Assembly: GCA_964492895.1 (NCBI GenBank)
Contig: CAZBLR010000006.1
Span: 1 to 64,000, forward strand
Direction of reading: 5' to 3'
Source: DATLWN01 sp964492895
GTDB lineage: Bacteria; Pseudomonadota; Zetaproteobacteria; Mariprofundales; Mariprofundaceae
DNA: 64,000 bases
Shown in pieces: positions 1-9,488 of this stretch (its first letter is position 1; every line of letters begins with the position of its first letter). The translations under genes and the position numbers were made by a program. The notes below the pieces were generated by a model. The model had not been told where the DNA came from, did not search any database, and saw only the letters and a list, made by a program, of their open reading frames with translations.

Positions 1-1400
1 TCCGCCGCCACCGGGTTCTGCCAGCCGCCGTGCGCCGCGATCAGCGCATCGGCCGCGTCCGGGCCCCAGCTGCCGGGGGCATAGGCATGCACCGGCAGCT
101 CGGTATCGAGGATCGGATCGACGACGGCCCAGGCCGCCTCTACGGCGTCCTCGCGCGTGAACAGCGCCCCGTCGCCGGCCATGGCCTCGCTGAGCAGCCG
201 TTCGTACGGACTGTCCGCGCCCTGGTATTCGTCCTGCAGGTACAGCTCGCGCTGTTCGCCGACGAATTCCTTGCCGGCGCGCTTGACGCGTGCCGCCAGC
301 GCCACGGCGGATTTCGGCGACAGCCGGAAGCGCAGGTAGTTGGCCCGTCCGTCCTGCGGCATCGCATCGTCGAACAGCCGCTGCGGCGGCGGCTTCAGCT
401 CCACCAGCACCTCGGCCGCGCTCGTGGCCATGCACTTGCCGGAACGCAGGTACCACGGCACCCCCTCCCAGCGCCATGAATCGATGTACAGGCGCAGGGC
501 ACAAAAGGTCTCGACCGTCGAATCCTTCGCCACCCCCGGCTCGTCACGGTAGCCGTCGTACTGGCCGCGCACGACGTCGTCCGGCGTCAGTGCGCGCATG
601 GCCTGGAACACCTTGGCCTTCTCCGCATGCACGGCGCCGTAGCCCTGGTAGGCCGGCGGTTCCATGGCCAGCAGCGCCACGATCTGGAACAGGTGGTTCT
701 GGATCACGTCGCGCAGGCAGCCGGCGGTCTCGTAGAAGCCGCCGCGGCCCTTGACGCCGAAATCCTCCGACAGCGTGACCTGCACGCTGGCGATGCTGTT
801 GCGGTTCCAGATCGGCTCGAGGAAGGAGTTGGCGAAGCGGAAGTACAGGATGTTCATGATCGCATCCTTGCCGAGGAAATGGTCGATGCGGAACACCGCG
901 TCCTCGGCGAACTGCGACAGCGCCACCCGGTTCAGCGCCTGCGCCGAGGCCAGGTCGCGCCCGAACGGCTTTTCGACGATGACACGGGCCTGCTGCGTCA
1001 GGCCGGCAGCGCCGAGCCCCTGGATCACCGTGGCGAACAGTGCCGGTGGAATGGCCAGGTAATGCGCCGGGCGCTCGGCCTTGCCCAGCGCCTGCTTCAG
1101 CGCCTGGAACGTGCCGGCGTCGTTGTAGTCGCCGGATACGTAAGCGAGCTGCGACAGCAGGCGTTCCAGGGCCGGCCGGTCATCGATGCCGCCGGCCTGG
1201 CGGATGCTGTCGGTCACATGCCCGCGCAGTTGCTCCAGGCTCCAGTCGCTCGAGGCGATGCCGACGACGGGCACGTCGAGGCGGCCATGCCTGACCATGG
1301 CGTACAGCGCCGGGATCACCATCTTGTGCGCCAGGTCCCCGGTGATACCGAAGACCACCAGCGCGTCGGACGGTGTCCTGGGCCTGTGGAACATGGTCAT
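1..1400 (-). CDS. zwf: Glucose-6-phosphate 1-dehydrogenase, C-terminal end cut by window edge
   Basis: Oxidises glucose 6-phosphate to 6-phosphogluconolactone with NAD(P)+, the entry to the oxidative pentose phosphate or Entner-Doudoroff route. On the minus strand the protein begins MTMFHRPRTPSDALVVFG and then has GITGDLAHK, the family's GxxGDLA(K/R) dinucleotide-binding motif. Close to the window edge it reads HAYAPGSWGPDAADALI, the typical C-terminal tail of this enzyme. About 466 codons are visible against a usual 480-510, so only the last few residues are missing. The ATG at 1400 is chosen because GITGDLA follows at the normal distance; the ribosome-binding site (a run of G) is weak. Pgl or edd, if adjacent, would lie outside the window. 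Confidence 0.93.
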   Translation of the reverse strand, partial: MTMFHRPRTPSDALVVFGITGDLAHKMVIPALYAMVRHGRLDVPVVGIASSDWSLEQLRGHVTDSIRQAGGIDDRPALERLLSQLAYVSGDYNDAGTFQALKQALGKAERPAHYLAIPPALFATVIQGLGAAGLTQQARVIVEKPFGRDLASAQALNRVALSQFAEDAVFRIDHFLGKDAIMNILYFRFANSFLEPIWNRNSIASVQVTLSEDFGVKGRGGFYETAGCLRDVIQNHLFQIVALLAMEPPAYQGYGAVHAEKAKVFQAMRALTPDDVVRGQYDGYRDEPGVAKDSTVETFCALRLYIDSWRWEGVPWYLRSGKCMATSAAEVLVELKPPPQRLFDDAMPQDGRANYLRFRLSPKSAVALAARVKRAGKEFVGEQRELYLQDEYQGADSPYERLLSEAMAGDGALFTREDAVEAAWAVVDPILDTELPVHAYAPGSWGPDAADALIAAHGGWQNPVAA

Positions 1401-1564
1401 GGCTGGCGCCCCCCGTGCGATGCGGGATGCTGCCGTCCGGCGTAGCGGGTGCCGGCGGCCTGTCCGGAGTCGAATGCTGCGCGATCGATCATGGGACGTT
1501 CCTTGCTACACGGTAGGCGTCCCGGTCCCGTTTGTCGATCCCGCCGGGGGGGCTGTCTGTACGC

Positions 1565-2131
1565 CTACGGGTGCTGCGACTGCGCGGCCTGGGCCATGCG
1601 CCGGAGCTCCTTGCCGATGGCGTTGAGACGCTGCATCAGCTTCTCGGTATTGGGGTCCAGCTTCTTCATCGCCGCCATGGTGTCCTGATTCAGCTTCTGG
1701 CGTTCCTTGAGCAGTTCCTTGTCCTGCATCACGGCCATCTGCGCCTGCATCATGCGCATGCGCAGGCTCTGGAACTCCTTGATCTTGGCCGCACGATCCT
1801 CCTGGCTCAGATTGCCGCCGGACAGCTCCTTCTGGATGGCGGCCATTTTCTTGCCGTCGGCCTTCGGGTCATAGCCGATCGTCTCCATCGCCTTGATCAG
1901 ATGCTCGGAATAATGCTGCCCCTCGGCCTGCAGCTTCTTGTCCCCGGCGATGGCCTTGCGGGCGATCTCGCCCAGCTGGCCGCTGATCTGCTGGGCCTCC
2001 TGCTGCAGTGCCTGCGGCGTTTTCTGCTGATCGCCTGCCGCCCGGGCCGGCATCGGCTGGCCAAGGGTGCCGAGCGCAAGCAGGGCCGCGACGACGGGAT
2101 ACAGCAGGGTACGGGGATTGAATGCAAACAT
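1565..2131 (-). CDS. Exported helical protein of unknown function
   Basis: 188 residues. The start at 2131 (MFAFNPRTLLYPVV) is preferred over an in-frame ATG at 2179 because AGGAGG lies about 12 bases upstream and a signal peptide follows directly, with likely cleavage after PARAA near residue 33. The mature protein is rich in Gln, Lys, Glu and Ala and looks almost wholly alpha-helical, with coiled-coil-like stretches such as KEFQSLRMRMMQAQMAVMQD. No catalytic motif or cysteine is visible. It is probably periplasmic. I do not recognise a named family. Confidence 0.72.
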   Translation of the reverse strand: MFAFNPRTLLYPVVAALLALGTLGQPMPARAAGDQQKTPQALQQEAQQISGQLGEIARKAIAGDKKLQAEGQHYSEHLIKAMETIGYDPKADGKKMAAIQKELSGGNLSQEDRAAKIKEFQSLRMRMMQAQMAVMQDKELLKERQKLNQDTMAAMKKLDPNTEKLMQRLNAIGKELRRMAQAAQSQHP

Positions 2132-2259
2132 GGGGAAACGGGCCTCCTGAAAAAACAGATGCCGGGGCATCCCCGGCATTGCCTGATGACTGATCGCCGC
2201 GGCGAGCCTAACAGCCAGGGGCGGGATGTTTCAATCGATATGCTGCCTTGGGGACGGAG

Positions 2260-2898
2260 CTATGCGCGCGTGGCCTCGATGGCGAGCACGGCCTGCACCA
2301 GATTGTCCCCCATGAAGCGGGCGGCGACCACGAACATGGCGTACTGGCCGAGCAGGTACAGCGGACCGGCCAGCACGACCTGCTGGCTGGTCCAGCGGAT
2401 GGCCACGGGCACCAGCATCGGCACGGCCAGCAGCAGCGATACCGCGGCGATCTCGTAGCACAACAGGTACTGCCGGTGCATCTGCCGGATCATGGGCACG
2501 TCCGCATAGGTCCGGTAAAGCCCCTGCCACAGCGCCAGCTGTTCCTCCGGGGCCTGTGGCAACGGGCCGAGCCTGTGCTCGAGGGCCTCGATCGGATAGC
2601 GGTAATCGTTGCGGGCCAGCTCGGAGAAGGCGCGCCGGGCGCAAAAGCCATCGCGGACCCGCCACAGCACGATGGCATCCTTCCACGCCGGCGGGATGCG
2701 CAGGGTCAGGACCAGGGCGGCCAGCACGGCGAGGATGACCATCACGGCATTGGCCAGCGGCGCAAGCGGGCGCTCCTCGCCGGCGAACAGCACATCGAGG
2801 TACTGCCACGAGAACAGCAGCCACAACACGACGGCGTCGAACAGCAGCATCATGACGATGTGCCTCAGCCTCCTGCCCCTGAGCGGCGGATGGATCAT
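2260..2898 (-). CDS. Multi-pass inner membrane protein, unknown function
   Basis: 212 residues with about four hydrophobic segments: two near the N-terminus (about 13-32 and 47-66) and two after residue 145 (AAVSLLLAVPMLVPVAI and VLAGPLYLLGQYAMFVVAA). Between them is a polar stretch of about 75 residues, rich in Arg and aromatic residues, probably cytoplasmic. No family motif is recognised. It stands alone, divergent from the ATPase gene that begins near 3116. Confidence 0.65.
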   Translation of the reverse strand: MIHPPLRGRRLRHIVMMLLFDAVVLWLLFSWQYLDVLFAGEERPLAPLANAVMVILAVLAALVLTLRIPPAWKDAIVLWRVRDGFCARRAFSELARNDYRYPIEALEHRLGPLPQAPEEQLALWQGLYRTYADVPMIRQMHRQYLLCYEIAAVSLLLAVPMLVPVAIRWTSQQVVLAGPLYLLGQYAMFVVAARFMGDNLVQAVLAIEATRA

Positions 2899-2981
2899 TC
2901 CGTCTCCCCTCCCGGTCCGATGGCGGACACCCGCTATTGTAGACCCCTGGCCTGGCCGAGCGGGACCGCATGGTGATTGCG

Positions 2982-3010
2982 TTCACATCCCGGCGATTTG
3001 CATCTACATT
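2982..3010 (+). promoter_or_regulatory. Probable sigma-70 promoter of the MinD-like/J-HTH pair
   Basis: TTCACA (2982-2987; 5 of 6 to consensus), an exact 17-base spacer, then TACATT (3005-3010; 4 of 6). It lies in the divergent gap before the ATPase gene. A transcript from about 3017 would exclude upstream start codons, which supports a start after that point. Confidence 0.5.
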
Positions 3011-3115
3011 AATATCCGTGTTTGTATCGCACGGACGGGAGAAACACTTGCGCGAATCCAGAACCCGGCTGAGCCCTCATCAGGCGCCCTGTCTCCAGGG
3101 CCGAACCCGATCGTC

Positions 3116-4066
3116 GTGCCGCTGAACCCGCACGCCTCGGACGAGGCGGCCGTCGCCGGCGCCGGCGGCGCCCATATCTGGGCCCTGGCCAGCGGCAAGG
3201 GCGGCGTCGGCAAGAGCATCATCGCCGCCAACCTGGGCCTGGCGCTGTCCCGGATGGGCAAACGGGTGGTGTTGGTCGATCTCGATCTCGGCGCCGCCAA
3301 CCTGCATACCTGCCTCGGCATGGCGAATCCCAGGCTGACGCTGTCCGATTTCATTGCCGGAAAACAGCCCATCAACGACTACGTGCAGGCCGTGCCGAAC
3401 ACCCTGCTCGGACTGATCAGCGGCGCCTCCGACAAGCTCGATATCGCCAACCTGAAGCATTTCCAGAAACAGAAGATCCTGCGCCACCTCAGGCACATCG
3501 ACGCCGATTACGTGATCCTCGATCTGGGTGCCGGCACCAACTTCAACACCCTCGATTTCTTCGTCCAGGCCAGGCGCGGCATCCTCGCCGTCATCCCGGA
3601 CCCGACCTCGATCGAGAATACCTACCGTTTCCTCAAATGCGCACTGACGCGCCGCCTGCAGGGGGCACCCGAACAGACCCGCAAGCTGATCGCCCAGGTG
3701 CTGGGCACGCATCGCGAGGAGAATCGCAAGATCCGCACTCTGGCCGCGCTGATCGAGGCCATGGGGCAGTCGCACCCGGACCAGGCCGAGCTGTTGCGGC
3801 GCGAGCTCGGCCAGCAATCGCTGCACCTCGTCGTCAACCAGGTGCTCGAACCGGGCGATACCGAACTGGGACCGTCCATGGCCATGGCCTGCGCCAAATA
3901 CTTCGGCCAGCTGCCGGATTACCTCGGCCACCTGAATCACGACCGGCAGATCGTGGCCGCCATGCGCCAGCGCCGACCTTTCCTGACGGCCTACCCGCAA
4001 TCGCGCGTAGCCATCCACCTGGAGCACATGGCCGCCTCCCTGCTCGATCAGGACCAGCGCGCATGA
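3116..4066 (+). CDS. MinD/ParA-family P-loop ATPase (FlhG/FleN-like)
   Basis: A Walker-type ATPase of the ParA/MinD superfamily, which position cargo or regulators at membranes or the nucleoid. Counting from GTG 3116, the deviant Walker A ASGKGGVGKS is at about 25-34, DLDLGAANLH at about 55-64 (FlhG/MinD style) and the Walker B-like ILDLGAG at about 134-140. The body has about 316 residues, usual for FlhG. The start is uncertain: no ATG lies in frame after the probable promoter, and GTG 3116 is the first common start but has a weak ribosome site. Its stop overlaps the next gene by ATGA, so the two are translationally coupled. No flagellar genes are nearby. The missing FlhF and motility context and the J-HTH partner argue for a dedicated positioning or regulatory role, which is inference. 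Confidence 0.85.
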   Translation: MPLNPHASDEAAVAGAGGAHIWALASGKGGVGKSIIAANLGLALSRMGKRVVLVDLDLGAANLHTCLGMANPRLTLSDFIAGKQPINDYVQAVPNTLLGLISGASDKLDIANLKHFQKQKILRHLRHIDADYVILDLGAGTNFNTLDFFVQARRGILAVIPDPTSIENTYRFLKCALTRRLQGAPEQTRKLIAQVLGTHREENRKIRTLAALIEAMGQSHPDQAELLRRELGQQSLHLVVNQVLEPGDTELGPSMAMACAKYFGQLPDYLGHLNHDRQIVAAMRQRRPFLTAYPQSRVAIHLEHMAASLLDQDQRA

Positions 4067-4737
4067 CGAGCGATCGACGGGCAAGCAATTACTACGAGGT
4101 GCTGGGCGTGCGCCCCGACGCCTCGAACATGGACATCATCAGCGCCTACCGCCAGGCCAAGCTGGCCTATCGCAGCGACTCGATCGCGACCTACTCGCTG
4201 TTCGACGATGCGGAGCTCAACCGCATCCGCGACGAGATCGAGCAGGCCTACCTGACGCTGTCCAACCCGGAACGGCGCCAGGTCTACGATGCCGAACTGG
4301 CGGCCGGCCACCCGGGCCAGGCGCCGCATCGCCGGCCGGAACCGCCCCAGGTCCAGGCTGCGGAGCCATCTCCGGCGCAATCTCCGGCCCAGGCCCCGGA
4401 CCAGACGTCCGTCCCCGGGCAGGACGCCGGCCTGGCCGCGCAGTCCCAGGTGCCCGCCGGCATCCGCTACCGCATGGCCACGGCCACGGTGTTCTCCGGG
4501 GAATTGCTCCGGGAGATCCGCGAGTTCAAGGGCGTGGAGCTCGCGGCCATCTCCGAGCACACCAAGATATCCCGGCGCTACCTGCAGGCCATCGAGGACG
4601 AGGATACGGGGCGCCTGCCGGAGGCGACCTACCTGAAGGGCTATCTGAAGCAGTATGCGGCCATGATCGGCCTCAACCCCGAACTGGTGGTCAGCCATTA
4701 CCCCCCCTTGCAGAAGCAAACTCCCGAAAACGACTAG
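4063..4737 (+). CDS. J-like domain plus RodZ-type HTH protein, partner of the ATPase
   Basis: 224 residues. Residues 9-77 (NYYEVLGVRPDAS ... LSNPERRQVYD) have the layout of a DnaJ J-domain. The HPD tripeptide that stimulates Hsp70 is absent: the loop reads AYRSDS. It is therefore unlikely to be a functional DnaK co-chaperone. A Pro/Ala/Gln-rich linker (about 85-135) leads to a helix-turn-helix of the HTH_25 type found in RodZ (about 145-205; LLREIREFKGVELAAISEHT). There is no transmembrane segment, unlike RodZ. The start overlaps the ATPase stop by ATGA. The pairing suggests the ATPase controls or positions this DNA- or cytoskeleton-binding protein; that is inference. Confidence 0.82.
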   Translation: MTSDRRASNYYEVLGVRPDASNMDIISAYRQAKLAYRSDSIATYSLFDDAELNRIRDEIEQAYLTLSNPERRQVYDAELAAGHPGQAPHRRPEPPQVQAAEPSPAQSPAQAPDQTSVPGQDAGLAAQSQVPAGIRYRMATATVFSGELLREIREFKGVELAAISEHTKISRRYLQAIEDEDTGRLPEATYLKGYLKQYAAMIGLNPELVVSHYPPLQKQTPEND

Positions 4738-4900
4738 GGGCGGCGTGCCCTGACTTGTGGCGATGCCGACAACCCAACGCCCCGGCATGTCGCTGACGCG
4801 ACAACGCAAGGGCATCATCCCTGTGAAATCAGTCATTTGCCATGCTGGTACGGAGCTTGCGTGGACGCTCCCGATCAAACGCCATACCGGGAGGACTGAC

Positions 4901-5074
4901 ATGAGCAAGGAACCGCTGCCCTGGGACGACGATGCCCTGGAACGCCTGCAGAAAATCCCCGCCTTCGTGCGCCCGATGGCCAAGGGCAAGATCGAGAAGG
5001 CGGCCATCGCCGCCGGCGAGGCGCGCGTCAGCGCCGCCTTCATGGATGCCAATCGCGCCAAACTGATGGGCTGA
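4901..5074 (+). CDS. Orphan PCP_red domain microprotein
   Basis: 57 residues from MSKEPLPWDDDALERL. The pattern PW-x5-RL-x2-IP-x-FVRP-x6-IE-x2-A-x3-G is that of the PCP_red domain, otherwise known as the C-terminal tail of the light-independent protochlorophyllide reductase subunit BchB/ChlB. Here it stands alone and no bacteriochlorophyll gene is in the window. The start at 4901 is supported by GGGAGG at ideal distance; the longer in-frame reading from 4757 lacks such a site. It is followed one base later by the GST gene, so the two are probably co-transcribed. Function unknown. Confidence 0.78.
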   Translation: MSKEPLPWDDDALERLQKIPAFVRPMAKGKIEKAAIAAGEARVSAAFMDANRAKLMG

Positions 5075-5075
5075 G

Positions 5076-5714
5076 GTGGGTCGCCTGCGATTCTACATGA
5101 CGCCCGGCTCCTGCAGCACGGGCATCCATATCCTGCTGGAGGAGATCGGACTGGTGTTCGAGGCCTACCCGCTGAACCTGCTGGCCGGCGACCAGTTCAA
5201 GCCGGCGTACCTGGCCATCAACCCGCGCGGCAGCGTACCCGCCCTGGTGCGCGAGGACGGCAGCGTCCTGACCAGCTACCAGTCCATCGCCTGCTGGCTG
5301 GCCGAGGCCTACCCAGAGCGCCGGCTGATGCCCGAGGACGTGGATGCAAGAGCCCATGTCATGGCGGTGATGAACCACGCCATCCACACCCTGCACGGCG
5401 AGGGCTTCGCGCGCATCTTCACCACGGAGCGGTTCGCGCTCGACGAGTCGGAGAACGCGGCCGTGCTGGCACAGGGCCGGCGCATCATCGACCGGGGCTT
5501 CGCCGCCGTCGACAAGGAGCTGGCCGGTCGCCACTACGTGGTGGAGCACTTCAGCATCGCCGATTCAGCGCTGTTCTACGTCGAGTTCTGGGCCGACCGC
5601 AGCGGCATCCCCCTGCCCGCGCACTGCCGCGCCCACTACGCGCGCATGCTGGAGCGTCCGGCCGTACGCCAGGTGCTGATGGAAGAGGGCTACGCGCGCG
5701 TGTTCGCCCACTAG
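5076..5714 (+). CDS. Glutathione S-transferase family protein
   Basis: 212 residues from GTG 5076, one base after the preceding stop. The N-terminal thioredoxin-fold half carries MTPGSCSTGIHILLEEIG, NPRGSVPALV (with the cis-Pro of the glutathione site) and the glutathione-contacting TSYQSIACWLAEAYP. An all-helical C-terminal half follows, with FSIADSALFYVEFW, the N-capping box region of the fold. The Ser/Cys near residue 12 may activate glutathione, as in beta-class enzymes. The substrate cannot be told. It ends 8 bases from the convergent recQ stop. Confidence 0.88.
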   Translation: MGRLRFYMTPGSCSTGIHILLEEIGLVFEAYPLNLLAGDQFKPAYLAINPRGSVPALVREDGSVLTSYQSIACWLAEAYPERRLMPEDVDARAHVMAVMNHAIHTLHGEGFARIFTTERFALDESENAAVLAQGRRIIDRGFAAVDKELAGRHYVVEHFSIADSALFYVEFWADRSGIPLPAHCRAHYARMLERPAVRQVLMEEGYARVFAH

Positions 5715-5722
5715 GGCCAGGC

Positions 5723-7543
<1,821 letters not shown>

Positions 7544-7674
7544 GGGTCTTGCTTCAGCCTAGGCCGGCCCGGCTGCGAATCAAGCCCCGCCCGCGGTAAC
7601 CGGCGGTTGCCTTCTTACAGTGATTGATGAGTATATGGACATAAATGATTATCAATGAAGAGGAAATACATCGC

Positions 7675-8130
7675 ATGAAGATCTGGGTCGATGCCGATGC
7701 CTGTCCGAAGGCGGTCAAGGAGATCATCTACCGCGCCGCCGGGCGCGTGCAGGTGCACGCCACCTTCGTGGCCAATGCGACCCTGATGCTCCCCCGCTCC
7801 GAATTCCTGCATTTCCTGAAGGTCGGGGCCGGCTTCGATGTCGCCGACCGGGAGATCGCCGAGCGGCTGCGGCCGGGCGACCTCGTGATCACCGCCGACA
7901 TCCCGCTGGCCGCCGAGGCCATCGACCGCGGCGGCTATGCCCTGAACCCCAGGGGCGAGTTCTATACGAAGGAGAACGTCAAGGCGGCACTGTCGATGCG
8001 CAACTTCATGGACGGGCTCAGGGGTGCCGGCACTCCGACCGGCGGCCCCGCCGCCTTCAGCCACGCCGACCGCACCGCCTTCGCCAACCAGCTCGACCGT
8101 TTCCTGACCCGTCACCTGGGGGCCGGCTAG
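7675..8130 (+). CDS. UPF0178 (YaiI/YqxD) family protein
   Basis: 151 residues beginning MKIWVDADACPKAVKEII, the hallmark of the family, which has a PIN-like/NYN fold of unproven activity. Further conserved blocks are GDLVITADIPLA and the tail with NQLDRFL. The start at 7675 is chosen over an earlier in-frame ATG (7645) because AGAGGA lies 8-13 bases upstream and the family begins here. The upstream 60 bases are markedly AT-rich for this genome. The last four bases (CTAG) are shared with the stop of the convergent gene. Confidence 0.9.
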   Translation: MKIWVDADACPKAVKEIIYRAAGRVQVHATFVANATLMLPRSEFLHFLKVGAGFDVADREIAERLRPGDLVITADIPLAAEAIDRGGYALNPRGEFYTKENVKAALSMRNFMDGLRGAGTPTGGPAAFSHADRTAFANQLDRFLTRHLGAG

Positions 8131-9005
8131 GCCTTCTGCAGGTGCCTGTGCCTCATCAGGTTCTCCAGCGAGCGGGCCAGATGGTCGATCGCCCGGCTCA
8201 TGCCTGCATCCATGCCGGCCATCAGGGCCTGGTTGAAGCTGAGAGCGGCGGGCGTTCCCAAAAAGGCGCGGTATTGCTCCAGCGCCTTCATGTCGATCTG
8301 CCTGTAGGCGTAGAGCACGGACAGCACGACCGACTGCCGGATCTTGTAGCGTTTCTTCTGCAGTCCGGCCGTGATCCTGTTCCTCAGCGCCTTCAGGTTG
8401 GCCGGCTGATGCTCGTTCTTCTTGGTCGAGAAGGCCACGAGCATGGCCACCCGGGTATTGGCCTGGACCTGGATGCTCATGTCCGTCATGTGCAGCAGCT
8501 GGTCCAGCTTCAGGGCGAAGGCCACGCGCTGCTTGTCCGCCATCAGCTTCTGGGCGGATTTTGCCATGTCACGGGTGGCCTGAGGTGTTTCGCTGTCGTC
8601 CTCGGCCCGGCTGATCTTCTTGCCCAGCGGGGAGTCGTACCAGGCCAGCATCGTCCCGGCATCCTGCTCGGACACCGATTGCCGGACCTCGTTGCCGATG
8701 GCCTTGAGGATGAACGCGGGCCTGAAGGCGTCGACCATGGTGTCGACCAGCGCCCGGTAATCGTCGTCGGACATGGACGGCAGGCCGTGGATCAGGCGAT
8801 CCTGCTGCCTCGCCGCCTGCATGCGCATGCGCAACTGATCAGGGAACTGGGACACCACCGTGCGGATGCCGGAAGCCTCCAGCAGCCCGTTCAGGGAGGC
8901 GTCGGAGATCTCGCTGGCCCCGGCCGGGGCGGAAAACGCCGTGGAAACCAGCAGTGTCGCCCACAATGTCGCAATCAACAGGTTCTTCTTCATCGTTCTT
9001 AGCAT
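8127..9005 (-). CDS. Exported DUF2059-like protein
   Basis: 292 residues from ATG 9005 (GAGG about 6 bases upstream); a second ATG at 8993 (MKKNLLIATLW) is equally possible. A signal peptide ends near APAGASE. The mature protein is helical. A segment MLAWYDSPLGKKISRAED resembles the DUF2059 core (FYxSPxGKK), which suggests a periplasmic member of that group or a duplicated version of it. No catalytic residues are evident. It overlaps the convergent UPF0178 gene by four bases. Confidence 0.72.
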   Translation of the reverse strand: MLRTMKKNLLIATLWATLLVSTAFSAPAGASEISDASLNGLLEASGIRTVVSQFPDQLRMRMQAARQQDRLIHGLPSMSDDDYRALVDTMVDAFRPAFILKAIGNEVRQSVSEQDAGTMLAWYDSPLGKKISRAEDDSETPQATRDMAKSAQKLMADKQRVAFALKLDQLLHMTDMSIQVQANTRVAMLVAFSTKKNEHQPANLKALRNRITAGLQKKRYKIRQSVVLSVLYAYRQIDMKALEQYRAFLGTPAALSFNQALMAGMDAGMSRAIDHLARSLENLMRHRHLQKA

Positions 9006-9117
9006 GCGGCCTCGCCCGGCATCGGTCAAATCACGGGGCCCGTTTACCTAAACACACAGCCCGCCCCGGGTTCACAGCGGACGGGCGGCGGGTTACGGTG
9101 TCGGCAATGAGGTGCAC

Positions 9118-9432
9118 ATGAATACTGGAATGAACGGACCGGGCATGGTTGTTCTTGGTGCCATCATCCTTCTCAGCGTCCCCATCATCCTGGCCTTCGT
9201 CTTCATCACGGCCAACCGCACGCACCGCCAGCGGCTGGCCGAGTGGCGACAGCTTCCGACGCTCGGCGAATACCTGGCCGAGCATCCGGACTGCAAGACG
9301 GACCAGGGCCCCGCCTGCAGTCAGTGCCATACCACGAACCTCATCAACCGCGGCCTGAGCAGCCCCGACTCGAAGCAGCGCATCCTCACCTGCGACAGCT
9401 GCAACACGCCCCTGTTCCGCGCCGGAGCGTAA
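9118..9432 (+). CDS. Membrane-anchored small zinc-ribbon protein
   Basis: 104 residues from ATG 9118 (GAGGTG just upstream). A hydrophobic helix (about 10-31, MVVLGAIILLSVPIILAFVF) is followed by a basic stretch and a four-cysteine module: CSQC at 67-70 and CDSC at 92-95. The 21-residue spacing is that of a zinc ribbon. The topology suggests an N-terminal anchor with a cytoplasmic zinc knuckle. Function unknown. It precedes the MFS gene by 56 bases with a TATACT box between, so it need not be in the same operon. Confidence 0.75.
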   Translation: MNTGMNGPGMVVLGAIILLSVPIILAFVFITANRTHRQRLAEWRQLPTLGEYLAEHPDCKTDQGPACSQCHTTNLINRGLSSPDSKQRILTCDSCNTPLFRAGA

Positions 9433-9488
9433 AGTGTAAGCACGCGGACGGGAACGATGCGGCCTATACTTCCGCAGGGAGTAGCATC

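Noticed and set aside
30..1445. Plus-strand open frames over the first 1.4 kb
   Set aside because: They are antisense to zwf, whose minus-strand translation matches glucose-6-phosphate dehydrogenase from start to near its end.
2609..3115. N-terminal extension of the MinD-like ATPase to ATG 2609
   Set aside because: It would overlap the opposite-strand membrane protein, precede the likely promoter, and has low-complexity sequence foreign to the family.
7640..7658. Fur-box-like AT-rich sequence before the UPF0178 gene
   Set aside because: Only about 12 of 19 positions match the Fur consensus, which is near chance in an AT-rich patch.
8127..8130. CTAG shared by convergent stop codons here and at 56617-56620
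   Set aside because: A compact-genome effect common among convergent gene pairs; no special function inferred.
9066..9081. 16-base string shared with 11714-11729, possible element end
   Set aside because: A 16-base match between two places in a 64-kb GC-rich window can arise by chance; not claimed as a separate element.
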